DNA of 64,000 bases from Inia geoffrensis (Eukaryota; Chordata; Mammalia; Artiodactyla; Iniidae): the NCBI GenBank assembly GCA_036417435.1, contig CM070908.1, positions 53,105,090 through 53,169,089 of the forward strand, read 5' to 3'. Below, one piece after another: positions 47,510 to 60,580 of the stretch (position 1 is its first letter; each line of letters opens with the position of its first letter). A model generated the notes under the pieces. It was not told the DNA's origin, searched no databases, and saw only the letters and a list, made by a program, of their open reading frames with translations. The position numbers and the translations under genes are program-made.

Positions 47510-47993
47510 GTTTTTTTTTTACTTTAACACCTTTATTGGAGTATAATTGCTTTACAATGTTGTATTAGTTTCTGCTGTATAACAAAGTGAATCAGCTATA
47601 TGTATACATATATCCCCATATCCCCTCCCTCTTGTGTTTCCCTCCCACCTTCCCTATTCACCCCTCTAGGTGGTCACAAAGCACCGAGCTGATCTCCCTG
47701 TGTATCACCTCACACCAGTCAGAATGGCCATCATCAAAAAATCTACAAACAATAAATGCTGGAGAGGGTGTGGAGAAAAGGGAACCCTCTTGCACTGTTG
47801 GTGGGAATGTAAATTGACACAGCCGCTATGGAGAACAGTATGGAGGTTCCTTTAAAAACTACAAATAGAACTACCATATGACCCAGCAATCCCACTACTG
47901 GGCGTATACCCTGAGAAAACCATAATTCAAAAAGAGACATGTACTACAATGTTCATTGCAGCACTATTTACAATAGCCAGGACATGGAAGCAG
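47510..47993 (-). mobile_element. L1 insertion with 5' inversion (twin priming)
   Basis: 47510-47703 is an antisense L1 3' end (TTATTGGAGTATAATTGC). At about 47704 the orientation flips, and sense ORF2 sequence (TATCACCTCACACCAGTCAG onward) runs to ATGGAAGCAG. The whole insertion is bounded by TCCCAGCATGCTTT (47496-47509) and TCCCAGCATACTTT (47994-48007), 13 of 14 identical. It is therefore one retrotransposition event with an internal inversion. Confidence 0.95.
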
Positions 47994-48329
47994 TCCCAGC
48001 ATACTTTTAAAAAGTATTTTTCCCAGCTTTTCCATTAGTTGTCATCAGTGGAATGGTTGTTCTGAATTAACATGCTTCACCACTACCAGAAGCTGAAGTC
48101 CCCAATGTGACTCTTTAACCCTGAATTTCATGATGATTTTGGTAGGATTTGATCATGGTGTTCATTGTTATCTATTTATTTATTTATTTGAGGGGAGAGA
48201 TGGTCACTGCCCTTTCCATCAGCAAATTCAATTCTTTATGTCTGGAAAGTTTTCTTTTCAATTATTGAATTCTTGTTGTCCATCTGTATCTTCTCTATCT
48301 ATCACTATCTCTACAACCAATTTTTAATA

Positions 48330-49080
48330 TCAACATCTTCTTGAAATGTTACGTATATACAGAAAAGTTTTCAAATTTTAGGTGTATTGCTTGGTGAATT
48401 TGCACAAACTGAGCACACCCATGTAATAAATACTCAGTTGAAGAAATTCAGTCTCTCCAAAATCCTCTCTTGTGATTCTTTGTCCACTCTCCCCCCTCTC
48501 CAAAACCGTCCCCTGTTTAACTTCTAACACCATAGATTAGTTATATCTGATTGCAAACTTACTATAAATGGAATTACACTGTGTATAATCTTTCATTTCA
48601 AACTTCTTTTACTCAGCAATACCTAAGCGAGTTTCGTCCATGCTGCTGTGTATAGTTGTTTATTTATTATTACTGCATAGTATTGCATTGTATAACTATA
48701 TTACAATTTATTAACCTCTGTTTAATAGAATTCAGTGTTTCCAGTTTGGGGCTCTTCAGTGAAAGATGTTGTTGTGAACATTTTAGTACATGTCTTTTAG
48801 CGAACGTGTTTATACGTTTCTTTTGCATACTTTCCTAAGAGTGGACTTGCTGGGTCATAGAATAGGCAGGTGTACAGCTTTTGTAGATATCATGAAAAAG
48901 TTTTCCAAAGTGTTTGCACTGATTTACACTCCCACCAGCGGCATATGCTATGAGAGTTCCAGTTTTTCCGCGTTGTTACCCTCACTTGGTAATGGTTCTG
49001 TTTTTCATTTTAGCCATGCTGGTGAAGGGGTGTTTAATCAGCTTATTTATTTCTGGTTTGTGTTCTGGATTTTCAAGGGC
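48330..49080 (-). mobile_element. Ancient L1M relic, antisense
   Basis: GGAATTACACTGTGTATAAT, TTCCAGTTTGGGGCTCTTCA, AGAGTGGACTTGCTGGGTCA and TTACACTCCCACCAGCGGCA give the old L1 antisense order. Short frames here are remnants of that sequence. Confidence 0.78.
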
Positions 49081-52000
49081 TTAATTCTGTATGCCTCACT
49101 ATAAGACCTCTCTTTTCTGGGTCTCAGTTCTTTCATCTATAAATTAAATATAGTATCCTGAGTGTTGAAACAGTGGCAAACAGGTTTCTAAACTTCATAT
49201 TTCTTCTTTTCACATTTAAAATTCTCTTTATGGATTCCTCAAATAGTTGGGGGGTTTGTGTGTGTGTGTGTGTGATTAAATATCTTGCTGCAAATTTCCT
49301 TCCGAGCAAGCTCAAGCTATATTTTCTGACTTCTTTCTTGAGACAACCTGGGGAAGATGAGAGGTAACACTGTAGCTTGACAGGGTGCTGGCATTTTGTT
49401 GGAGCATTCTGGAAACACAGATGACCCAGTATTATTAAATGAACTTTTAAGTGTACCACTTCCTTTGATTCAAATCTGACCTGAAAAAATGGCTGGTAAG
49501 AGCAGAGCGTCAGTGTTGGAGTTTGAATCCAGCCTGTTGTGAATACCTCTCATTTTCTTTCTGTGCCTCTTATAACATTCCGCTCTTTGGTTTCCTGAAT
49601 ACTGAGGTGCATAGGGCTGTGCACAGTGTCATTTTATACCTTCTTGTTAACCTTCACTGAGAAGCTGTGTAAATAAAACACAGCTACGCTGTATAAAGAG
49701 ATCCTGTTTGAAGCTCCAAACGGCTATGTGATGATTATCCTACAGCTCCTTCTCAAACGGGAAGAATGCCTCTCAAAGGCAGGCCGTCAATCTGCTCCTT
49801 GGCACATCCTGGAGCCCTGGGGTTGCACCAATGTCGGGAGATTGCTGCCCGATTATTCCTTTGCTGGAAGTGCCTCTGCCTATTTCTACTGTCCTGCATT
49901 CATGTTTCTTTCAGAACTCACTCATTGCTGATACTGCTGTCGATCATCGTAACAATGAAAAAGAATCTACCATGTTTCTGAAGTAGCAAAATATATATAG
50001 TGCTCTCATTCATGCCTGAAACAAGGAATATTAGTGACAGTAGTGACACAAGACTTCATTCACAGGGATTTCATTTTAGAAATTACTCAGGTAATTCTGA
50101 GTGATGGGATTTAAGGATGGAGAGCGTTCAGATTCCTCAATATCTTGTTCTCTGCATGAAAAAATGTCTCGCCATCCAAGACCAGGGAGAATGTAAAACT
50201 TTCCATTAACCATTCTAGTTACTTGAATTCTATACCCTTTAACTTGACCTACCTATGTTTGCCCTATCTTGTCCCCTTAGCCAAGATGGAGAAATGGGCT
50301 CTGTGAAGGGATTGATGGGTTTATTATTGACATGTACATCAGTAGCATCTCTGCTGGAGGAACATGGAGGATGAAATATTTGAGTCCTCTATCTGGTATG
50401 GAAGCTTTCGTCCCAAAGCGTCTGTGCTAAATACCCATGTGAGAATTTCTTATAGACCTTCGAGACTTGAACCAGTAGTCTGTCTTGAAATCCTTCAGAG
50501 GTGGGAATATGGGAGCCCTGAGCCTCATTAGCCTGCCACTCTCACCAGCCTCGGCTGGCAGAATGGTTGGGAGAAACAGCCCTGCACATCTCACGTGCAG
50601 GCCCACCTTTAACCGTGCAATGTCTGTGCATCATGGGAAGATCTCAGAAACTGATCCTGGTGTTTCAAAGCTGGGATAAAGTTGAATATCAGGAACGTCC
50701 AGGAGCTGAGGTTCAGGGAAGCAAGGAGGGCTTTGTCTAGCTCTGAATGGGCTGTGTGTGACTTCAGAAGAGGGATGAGAACAAAAACACAGGGAGCAGA
50801 TCAGGCTTTGTGTGAAACATTTGGCAGTGTCACCGTCTGTGCTTTTGATGTGTTGGGGTGCTGCTCCTGACCTCACCACGGAAAGTATAAAACAGAGTAT
50901 CTCTCCGGCCGCTTCCTTGGAAAAACACAATCCCCCTTTCCTGTTCACCAGGCAGCGTTAGGGAACACACATCTGACTTCTCAATTCTTCCTACTTTGTG
51001 AATGTGGGTGTAGGGGGGCCATCAAAACCTGCTGAAGGAGAAAGTAATGCATCTAAACTCTTTAATAGGTGGGTTTTATTGTGCTTTAATGAGACCTACA
51101 TGGAACACCTGTGCCTCATTCAGTCTTTATCATACTTCTTGGTTTTCATATTGACTACACTGAATATGCCATAAAACAAGAGAGAGAGACTGGTGTGTAA
51201 AGCAGTTCTTGATAGAGTACTTAGGGGCTTTTGGAACTGGGCCATAGCAGGATGATAGCACCCTATGGCTGCCAATAGTGTGATGCAGGTGAGACGGACC
51301 AGTGCCAATGTGGGTGCTCTCCTGGATTGTCAGGCTACCTGCCAACAAGGTCACAGTAGATTACCTGGGAGCAGCTGCCCTCCAGAGGCCACAGGTGTGT
51401 GAGGATGGCTCTTTACTCATGATGTTCCCTCCCAAGATGCTCACTGACATCCAAAATGTATTTAAACATTGTTTTCCTGTTACCTATGACTAGAGGCTGA
51501 TTGATCAGGTGAGTGCAACTTTCAGACCATAAAAAGTAGAAGAGAGGATGCCTAAGAAATGTAAATGCTTCCTAAAGAGGGCAGTGGATTAAACTCACTT
51601 TCAGAAATCCTGTGTGAATATCCCAGGGCTGTCTTAAAATATTTCTTCCTTTAAAAGAGACATATTTCTATTCCTTGCTGGAGAAAAAAAAATCATATAG
51701 TTCTTTTGGATCTATTTTTGAGTAAATGAGTGGGGAGCAGGTGTGCTCTGGCTCCTAGTCTGTCTACTCTCATGGATAACTGGTCTTCCTCTGCAGGAAG
51801 GAGAGAGAATGTCTTCATGGCATAGTGAATTCCCAAACAGCCTGTTTCCGTAACATGCTTCAGAAAGCCCAGACTTCACCTCTTCTCTTTGGCAGGACCC
51901 GATCCTTGCCACTCTTTCTAAAATCAGATCCAGCCCAGTCACTAGGATCTGGCAGTTGGCCAGGAGCTTCTGTTAAAGGGGAGCCCTGTTGGGTCCCCAC

Positions 52001-52540
52001 CTATGATGAATGAGGTAGCTCAGCTGGAACAGCTGAGGGCAGTCCTTGGAGGGGAGGCTTAGGTGGGGTTCAGGCAGTCAAGAGAGGTAGCCAGCATGAG
52101 CCTCTAAATGGGACAAAATTACTCTGGGATCCTGAAAGGAGTTGATAGAAAAATCACAATACTATTACAAATTGGATTATTCAAAGACTCAGACAAGCCA
52201 CAATTGTTTACTCATGTATTACCACTAGAGACCTATAGGTACGAGGATGTAAAGCAGAATTCTGCTGTTCCTAGAAGTGTCACCCTGTCATTAAGCCTCA
52301 AGTTCATCCTTGTATTTAAATTAACTTTCACCTGTCTTTCTGAATCTCTTGAGTTTGTCTCCCTGCGCTGCACATATGCCTCTGACTGCAGGGGAAATAT
52401 GATAGCTCACCATATTTTATGGCTTTTGACCATAGCTGCTATGCTGGACTGCAGCCCATTATAGAATTGGGAAGCTAATGAACATGCCCCAGGAGATACA
52501 GTTTTTTTTTTCCTGGTCTTTGTTGGTTTCTTGTCACTTT
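49081..52540. other. Mostly unique sequence, no gene recognised
   Basis: No exon or RNA gene is supported. A 64-codon frame over the (GT)n at 49257-49273 is accidental. The complex, repeat-free block at 49660-49960 could be a conserved non-coding element, but I see no motif cluster to prove it. A 118-codon frame at 52108-52464 has no recognised domain. Confidence 0.4.
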
Positions 52541-52550
52541 TTAGTCTCTT

Positions 52551-52660
52551 TGGCTTTAGACTGCACACATGCCACATGCATACACACACGTACACACGTG
52601 TGCACAGATGCACAACTGTATATATACATACATACATGTATGTATACAAAAACTCGAATG
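52551..52660. repeat. Imperfect CA/CATG/ATAC low-complexity tract
   Basis: Alternating purine-pyrimidine runs: CACACATGCCACATGCATAC, CACACACGTACACACGTGTG and ATACATACATACATGTATGT. Such tracts are prone to slippage and can adopt non-B DNA. Confidence 0.85.
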
Positions 52661-53162
52661 TGCACTCCCACTCTGATTTTAATTGGCATTTCTCACATTT
52701 TAAAACTGTCTTGTAGGATACTAGAAGAGAAAGATATTTAGGGGCGTTAAACCTATGTGTCAAATGTGAATGTGAAAAACTAGAATAACTTGAAATTAAC
52801 TATATGAATTTACAAGTAGACACTCCTAATTAAAGAAGGAAGCTTAAAAAATGAGGGGATGGACATATACTTACATGCAATTTTAAACAAAAGGAAACAG
52901 GGTTGATATCAGAAGTAAAAGTGTATGAAAAAATTAAATGTGAAAAATGGAACAGTCTAAATTACTAATGATATAAATCCAAATGAAAATAATAATCCCA
53001 AACTTTAGGTAATGAATCACAAATAGTTGAACAAAATAAAAAAGGGAGAAAATTGAAAACTGAAGGAAATAGTAGGAGGCAATTTTTAAAATACTAAGTA
53101 GGTAACAGAATGAAGAGAAATCAATAATGGGATTGACGGGCTTTTTTTAATGGTTGTATTTT

Positions 53163-53458
53163 TTTTAACATCCTTATTGGAGTATAATTGCTTTACAATG
53201 GTGTGTTAGTTTCTGCTGTATAACAGAGTGAATCAGCTATACATATACATTTATCCCCATATCTCCTCCCTCTTGCGTCTCCCTCCCACCCTCCCTATCC
53301 CACCCCTCTACGTGGACACAAAGCACCTAGCTGATCTCCCTGTGCTATGCGGCTGCTTCCCACTAGCTATCTATTTTACATTTGGTAGTGTATATATGTC
53401 CATGCCACTCTCTCACTTCATCCCAGCTTACCCTTCCCCCTCCCTGTGTCCTCAGATG
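53163..53458 (-). mobile_element. 5'-truncated L1 3' end, antisense
   Basis: A T-run and TTATTGGAGTATAATTGC open it; it ends CTCCCTGTGTCCTCAG near 53455. Perfect 13-bp duplications ATGGTTGTATTTT lie at 53150-53162 and 53459-53471. The 296-bp copy covers only 3'UTR. Confidence 0.95.
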
Positions 53459-54754
53459 ATGGTTGTATTTTGAATTGTGTCCTATCCAAGGAAGAAGAGG
53501 ATGAAAATATGAGTAGAAATTAATATGTATGAAAATAATAAAAATGACAGCTAAATAAATTAGCACTAGAGTTTTTGTTGTTTTCACTTCTCATCTTACT
53601 TTCTTTTTCTTTAAAGAATCAAGACCAGTAAAACAGAGAAGACTGTCATAAAGGTGATCAGGGAAATAAAAAAGAAGTAGCCATGTACTTCATTAGGAAT
53701 AGTCAAGGAGATGGAGTTAAATAGCTATTTGTATATTTTTATATACACATAGAAGAAAAAGTAGAATTCTATGTCAGTACATACCAATACAGATAAACAT
53801 ATGGATGAAAGAATAATCTTAGGGGACACTATAAAAAACAACTGATTATAGAACAAATAGGAAAAAACTAAATAGAACCTGAATTAAATTATGAAAAATG
53901 TCTAAAAGTAACCCCATATCAATTTAGGAATGAGTTCTTGCAAGCAATTTTAGAACACAGAATTCTTATGGCACTCGAAATATTTGAGCATAAAAACACA
54001 AGTTTCTCCTTTTTTTCTTATAACTACAGAGAACCACCGACCAGTCTCTCTTAGAAATGGAAACACAAAATCCTAAACACATGATGGCTGTGTGAAATCA
54101 AGTATATTAAAGAAATTATGTGCTATGAATAAGTAGGCTTTATTCAAGGAATTTAATGATGGCTCAGTAATAAAAACATATGATAATCATTGTAAGTAAG
54201 GGGAAAATGTATGACTATTCCTGATTTAAGGTAAAGTAGAGAGAAATAGGATGAGAAGAATAAAATGTAATAAAAATATCTCTGACCAAAACGTGCACAT
54301 CATACTTAAAATGCAAACACTAGAGCCATCCTCCTTACAAGTCAAGATTGCTTGCCTCTCTTTTATACCACAGTTGACACAATGTATAGAGAAAGCACTT
54401 TAGTAGGATAGAACATAGATATTTGTTAATATTTTAAGGAAAACTACTTGTGGAAAATAAAAACACTGAAGGAAGCAAAATGAAGTAGGCTCCAAAGCCT
54501 TTCATAAGCACATCTTTTAAGTGGACAAACGGTATGAAGGTGAAAAATTAAACTATTAGCATTCATGGAAAACATAAGCACATACTTATGTTTGTTTGGA
54601 GTAAACAAGAACTATACACCCATGACGGAAATTATAAAAGAAAATTTGAAAGGAAATAAGATAAAGCAATTTAAATTTAGAGAAAACTGGGTAAGTATTT
54701 TTGAACAGATATGACAGGTAGAAGGTTAATATCTTTAATATGTAAAAAGCTCTT

Positions 54755-54929
54755 AACACAGACTCACAAACATAGAGAACAAACCAGTGGTTACCAGTCG
54801 GGGGTGGGGGTTCCAAACTACTGGTTGTAAGATAAGCTCAAGGATGTATTGTACAGCATGGGGAATAGAGCCAATATTTTGTCATAACTGTAAATGGAAA
54901 GTAACCTTTAAAAATTGTATAAAAAAATT
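54755..54929 (+). mobile_element. Old L1MA-like 3'UTR fragment, sense
   Basis: ACTCACAAACATAGAGAACA, CCAGTGGTTACCAGTCGGGG and TATTGTACAGCATGGGGAAT are typical of L1MA 3'UTRs. An 11-bp duplication, AAAAAGCTCTT, flanks it at 54744-54754 and 54930-54940. The host L1 relic resumes immediately after. Confidence 0.82.
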
Positions 54930-55392
54930 AAAAAGCTCTTGTAAAACAAAAAATAGATAAATATCCTTAAAGAAAACAGTCTATAGAAAAGGAAACACAA
55001 GCTGTCTAGAAACAGACAAGAAGCAACAATGACTTATCACTAATCTTATTAGTTAAGCAACAACTGGTTTTTGGAAAAGTTGACTGAGTAAATGAAAGAT
55101 AATTAACTCAGGGCAGTAGAGAGAGTGGCAATTCAGATGTAGGCTGTGGAATAGAATGATTTGAGTTAAAACACTTTCCTACCACTTTCTAACTGCTACT
55201 TTCAATCCTCAGTGCCAACATTTATAAGTAACGGGGGTGGCCTTCACAGGATCACTGGTCGAAGTAAATGATAAAACCATGTCCACCTGAAACTTGTGGA
55301 AGCATATCTAAGCATTGTATCTGTCTGTCCCTCTATCTCTTTATCTATGTTTGGCATCCGCCATTTATCTCTTTCTTTCTAATTACATTTTT

Positions 55393-57033
55393 TAAACATC
55401 TTTATTGGAGTATAATTGCTTTACAATTGTGTGTTAATTTCTGCCATATAACAAAGTGAATCAGCTATATGCATGCATATATCCCCATATCCCCTCCCTC
55501 TTGTGTCTCCCTCCCACCCTCCCTATCACACCCCTCTAGGTGGACACAAAGCACCGAGCTGATCTCCCTGTGCTATGCGGCTGCTTCCCACTAGCTATCT
55601 ATTTTACATTTGGTAGTGTATATATGTCCATGCCACTCTCTCACTTCGTCCCAGCTTACCCTTCCCCCTCCCCGTGTCCTCAAGTCCAGAACCATTTTTT
55701 TTTTAGATTCCATATATATGTGTTAGCATATGGTATCTGTTTTTCTTTCTGACTTACTTCACTCTGTATGGCAGACTCTAGGTCCATCCAGCTCACTACA
55801 AATAACTCAATTTCAGTTCTTTTTTGTGACTAATATTCCATTGTATATATGTGCCACATCTTCTTTATCCATTCATCTGTCGATGGACACTTAGGTTGCT
55901 TCCATGTCCTGGCTATTGTAAATAGTGCTGCAGTGAACATTGCGGTACATGACGTTTTGAATTACAGTTTTCTCAGAGTACATGCCCAGTAGTGGCATTG
56001 CTAGGTCATATGGTAGTTCTATTTGTAGTTTTTTAAGGAACCTCCATACTGTTCTCCACAGTGGCTGTATCACCTTACATTCCCACCACCAGTGCAAGAG
56101 GGTTCCCTTTTCTCCACACCCTCTCCAGCATTTATTGTTTCTAGATTTTTTGATGATGGCCATTCTGGCTGGTGTGAGGTGATACCTCATTGTAGTTTTG
56201 ATTTGCATTTCTCTAATGATTAGTGATGTTGAGCATTCTTTCATGTGTTTGTTGGCAATCTGTATATCTTCTTTGGAGGAATGTCTATTTAGGTCTTCTG
56301 CCCATTTTTGGATTGGGTTGTTTGTTTTTTTGACATTGAGCTGCATGAGCTGCTTGTATATTTTGGAGATTAATCCTTTGTCAGTTGCTTCATTTGCAAA
56401 TATTTTCTCCCATTCTGAAGGTTGTCTTTTTGTCTTGTTTATGGTTTCCTTTGCTGTGCAAAAGCTTTTAAGTTCCATTAGGTCCCATTTGTTTATTTTT
56501 GTTTTTATTTCCATTTCTGTAGGAGGTGGGTCAAAAAGGATCTTGCTGTGATTTATGACAGAGTGTTCTGCCTATGTTTTTCTCTAAGAGTTTGATAGTG
56601 TCTGGCCTTACATTTAGGTCTTTAATACATTTTGAGTTTATTTTTGTGCATGGTGTTAGGAAGAGTTCTAATTTCATTCTTTTACATGTAGCTGTCCAGT
56701 TTTCCGAGCACCACTTATTGAAGAGGCTGTCTTTTCTCCATTGTATATTCTTGCCTCCTTTGTCAAAGATAAGGTGACCATATGTACGTGGGTTTATCTC
56801 TGGGCTTTCTATCCTGTTCCATTGATCTATATTTCTGTTTTTGTGTCAGTACCATACAGTTTTGATTACTGTAGCTTTGTAGTATAGTCTGAAGTCAGGG
56901 AGCCTGATTCCTCCAGCTCTGTTTTTCTTTCTCAAGATTGCTTTGGCTAATTTGGGGTCTTTTGTGTTTCAATACAAGTTGTGAAAATCTTTGTTCTAGT
57001 TCTGTGAAAAATGCCATTTGTAGTTTGATAGGT
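55393..57033 (-). mobile_element. 5'-truncated L1 (1.64 kb), antisense
   Basis: The 3' end (TTATTGGAGTATAATTGC) is at the left. It extends through the 3'UTR and the ORF2 C-terminal third to TTTGTAGTTTGATAGGT. Perfect 11-bp duplications ATTACATTTTT lie at 55382-55392 and 57034-57044. Confidence 0.96.
55703..57033 (-). pseudogene. L1 ORF2 C-terminal relic
   Basis: The truncated ORF2 frame covers the region after the RT core. The best open piece (55891-56514, 207 codons) contains [23 protein letters not shown] sequence and the Cys-rich [18 protein letters not shown], where the usual second histidine-cysteine step reads HW. It was dead on arrival because the endonuclease and RT domains are missing. 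Confidence 0.92.
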
Positions 57034-57078
57034 ATTACATTTTTATCTATTTTAAGAAGGCATGGGTTGGTAGAGTGA

Positions 57079-57147
57079 GAGAGAGAGAATTATGTCCATA
57101 TATATACATATATATATATATGTATATATATACACACACACACATAT
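57079..57147. repeat. Compound GA/TA/TATG/CA simple repeat
   Basis: GAGAGAGAGA is followed by TATATATACATATATATA and ATACACACACACACATATA. Likely variable in length. Confidence 0.92.
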
Positions 57148-60062
57148 AACATCCATAATAAAATTAATAAAACTTGGCTTAAAAGTGACATAGTGCAGTG
57201 AAGGAAGTTTGTTGGCCAGTCATCCAGATAATTGATGCTACTCTCACACTAGGTGGACCCTGAAACCTTGGTGGCTTAGCAAGGTTAAAGTCTATTTTCC
57301 ACTCATGTCACAGCTAGGTGTCGCCATGCCATCTGGAACATATGGCCTCCAAGGTTGCCATGGCAAAGGAAGAAAGCAAGTTGGAGGGTTTGGACTTAAC
57401 GTCATATTTTTCCCCACATTCCATCAGATAGAACTTAGTCATATAGCCCTGGCTCACCTGCAAAGGAGACCAGGAAATGTAGAGAAATCCATGAAGATCA
57501 GATGAGCATTATTGGTCTCTGCCTTTGACAGAGTATAATTATGTCCAAGCCTCCAGGATGACACAGTTGCACTGCAAAATTTCTAGAACCATCTTCAGAA
57601 TTTGTTCCATTGTAATAATCACTTTGCAGTAACACCATCATCTGGGAGTTTGTTGGAGAGTATTGATCTCGCTCCTCCATTTTCATAAAAGATTGTCAGT
57701 CAGTAAAAATAACAACAAAAACAACAGTAATAATAAAAGATCTGCATTCAGATTAGAGAATTATTTTTAAATGTCTGCTTTCCAATTCTTACTTAAAGGT
57801 TAGTTGAAATAAGGAATATTTGGAAGTGAGTGTGTGGGAGTTCTCCTTTAAAATATTGTAATTCTTGGATCAAGCAGAACAAATCTACATGCCCCGTAGA
57901 CCCTCTATGTTATTCCCTCCCTTTCTCCTTCATTGCCTCTCTCTCCCTACCCCTTCAGACTGCTTTCAGAGGATTGCACTTTGCTTCATGCTTGAAGATC
58001 CTAATGAAACCCATCAGCGCATTTGCAATTTGGTTTCTATGCACAGTATCTCTCAGTGGTCCATATGTGAACCTCCAAGTGAGATATTTCTTTCAATACT
58101 GAGTTCTAAGAAAAGTTTGGCTTATTTTGAAGGATACTGTATTTTATTCATTTTTCTTCATGCTTTCTCTTTTGCTTTGGCCACCAGGAAGCTCCATCAA
58201 ATTGTTGGATCAACTAACACAACTAGGACATGAAGGGCCACAAATATGTATTGTACCATCCTCTCTCCCATATTGATCTTTCATTTAGACTTATATTTTT
58301 GATATTTATATTTTTGTTTCTATTTCAGTATTGTAATATACGTTTTAAAGTCACCTTAAATCCCATGTCCTAGATTTGCCCCTGGGGAATCTGTCAGCTC
58401 AGAAGCTTCCAGAGATGATTATTGGAAGGACTCTTTTGATATAGAAAGTTGGGATGCTTTTGGTTATGAGGCCAAACTTTACAGAAAAATATCAATTTCT
58501 TAGGTGTTCTTGTGTGCATATTTTATTTATTAAAGAGCAAGGCTTGGAAGAGAGGATGTTTATGGGAAGTGAAGAGATATGTGACAGCCAACGTAATAAG
58601 GAACAGAAATAAATTATAGAGAGTCCTTTCAGGACTCACAAAGGTTTTCTGCATTTTTCTATGTTGGAATATTTTCTATCTCTTTATGAATTGCTTCACT
58701 AATGGGTGGGGAAATGAAGTACCTTGACTAGACAGTTGATATCTCTATAAAGATCATACTCATGAGTGAAAAACATAGGATTTGCCCATTTCTCAGAATA
58801 TAGAGTGTTATAAATAGAGCAGTATTAGATTATAGATGATGACCTAGTTTCCATGGCAACAACATTCATTATCTTATCTCATTCTCTCCTAACTTACCCA
58901 ATTTAACTGCCCTATCCCTTTCATCACACCTCCCCCTCATTAAACACTTACCAGATCCTTTTCTGTTGCTATGTAGGCAGTATAATAGCTTTCACAGCTG
59001 CTTGCTGAATGAATTGGGAAACACACACACACACTTTGAGAGTGTAAGGAGAAGAATTTCAGCAGTATTTCAGGATCAAGGGATGCAAGTGGCAGGTACG
59101 TGTTCTATATATATGCACACATACAGTGCATCCCCCTGGCACATTTTGCACAGAAATGTGCCCTAGTTTTGGTGCACAGAGCTGCCATGTGTGTCGATTT
59201 GATGGAGTCTGGGGTCTCCTGACAGTGTGACAGGGTATTAATCACATGTGACCAAAATAGCACACAAAGGAGGGCACTCCTGTTTGTTTTTATTTTTTTA
59301 CTTCCCTGGGTGGGAATGGGTGATTTGCTGAAATTCCTTGTCTTTGCATCCTTTCTGGTTTCTTTTTTTATTCTCTGTCTTTGTGTCATCCTTCATCCTT
59401 ACTAGAGGACTTCTCATTTAGAACTGCAAGGTAGGTGTGTTGTCTTGGGCATGTGAGGTCATGGGGACCAAGTCAGTGGAGTAAGGATAACATAAAAAAA
59501 TAGATGTTGTTTCACATTGACTTGTTTCCTCCTAAGACCCATTGTGAGAATCATATAGCTTCATAATTATTATCTTAATGGCTTTGTCTTACTTAGGAGG
59601 ATAAAGTAGGTAATAGTTAAGATTTAAAACATTTTTAATGGCCAAGTCATGCTGATAGTTAATACTTATCTTTGTATGATTTACACATGTAGAATACTGG
59701 AGTATTTATTATGTTTTTACATGTGCTATTTCAAAGTGAAGTAATCACATGCTGTTCTATTGGAAATTTCTAATATGGGATAATGAAACCTTAGGGTCAG
59801 AGTCTGTTGTCAAATGCCTTGCCTTGGTCAGAAATGGCTTGGGTACTTGATATGTCCTGTCCCCTGCCCATGATAGGAGATGGCCGATAGAGGGTGGACT
59901 TGACTTTGTGGTCCCAAGGACATAAGATTATGTTGGCTTCATCAGTCACTGTGCCTGAGGTTGGAGTACAGATATCTGGAAATGGGTCTGTGGTCTGGAG
60001 GTTATGGGGGGAGGGGGGGCAAGAGCAAAGCCAGGAGAGCAGAGTTCAACCAAATTCTTAAG
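57148..60062. other. Mostly unique sequence, no gene recognised
   Basis: The 122-codon frame at 57865-58233 overlaps a 90-codon frame and resembles no protein I know. It lacks splice or promoter support. A short CA run lies near 59020. No repeat family is confidently assigned. Confidence 0.4.
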
Positions 60063-60274
60063 CAGTGGTCAGCAAATATTTTCTGTAAAGGGCCACATAG
60101 GCTTTGCAGGCCCTATGGTTTCTGTTGCAACTCTTCAGCTCTGCTGTTGTGGCGTGAAAGAGGTCATAGATAATATATAAATGAATGGACATGATTGTGT
60201 TCCAATAAAACTTTATTTATAAAAATAGGCAGTTGGCTCTATTTGACCCACAGGCCATAGTTTGCTGACCCTTG
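60063..60274. mobile_element. hAT-type MITE (MER58-like)
   Basis: The termini CAGTGGTCAGCAAAT and TTTGCTGACCCTTG are inverted repeats. The interior has TTTTCTGTAAAGGGCCACAT and CCAATAAAACTTTATTTATA. An 8-bp duplication of hAT length flanks it: TTCTTAAG (60055-60062) and TTTTTAAA (60275-60282), 6 of 8 identical. It is non-autonomous and non-coding; the family name is from memory. Confidence 0.8.
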
Positions 60275-60394
60275 TTTTTAAAATGGTACCAAGTAGATAG
60301 TAGTGCCTGGGATGTGGGGTCAAATAAGAAGAATGGGTTGATCAACAAATCTAGCAAGAAGAGAAACGAGAAGTAATGGTAAAAGTTGACAATT

Positions 60395-60580
60395 AAGTGG
60401 TATTTACTGTATGCTAGTCACTCTTCTCTGTGTTTTACACTCATTAACTCACTGCATCTTTATAACAACAACACCATGGTATAAGTACTGTCTTATTGGC
60501 TGGGAAACATGCAGGTTACATAATGTTCCCAAGATCACATGGATAGTGAGTGGCAGAGCTGGGATTCAATCCCAGGTCAG
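60395..60580 (+). mobile_element. MIR SINE
   Basis: GGTATTTACTGTATGCTAGT, CACTCATTAACTCACTGCAT, GGTTACATAATGTTCCCAAG and GTGGCAGAGCTGGGATTCAA run in MIR order over most of the element. Confidence 0.85.

Larger units (their letters stand above)
52840..55080 (+). mobile_element. Ancient L1 ORF2 relic, sense, with two later insertions
   Basis: Parts in L1 sense order: an endonuclease-like piece (GGGGATGGACATATACTTAC, about 52855) and an RT-like piece (GAGAACCACCGACCAGTCTC at about 54030, TAGGCTTTATTCAAGGAAT at about 54133). A C-terminal-like piece follows (GGTTAATATCTTTAATATG, about 54724; CACTAATCTTATTAGTTAAG, about 55038). It is interrupted at 53163-53458 and 54755-54929. No frame survives. 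Confidence 0.65.

Noticed and set aside
57865..58233. 122-codon frame as a small protein
   Set aside because: No domain, signal peptide or splice context is visible, and a competing frame overlaps it. This length is expected by chance in 64 kb.
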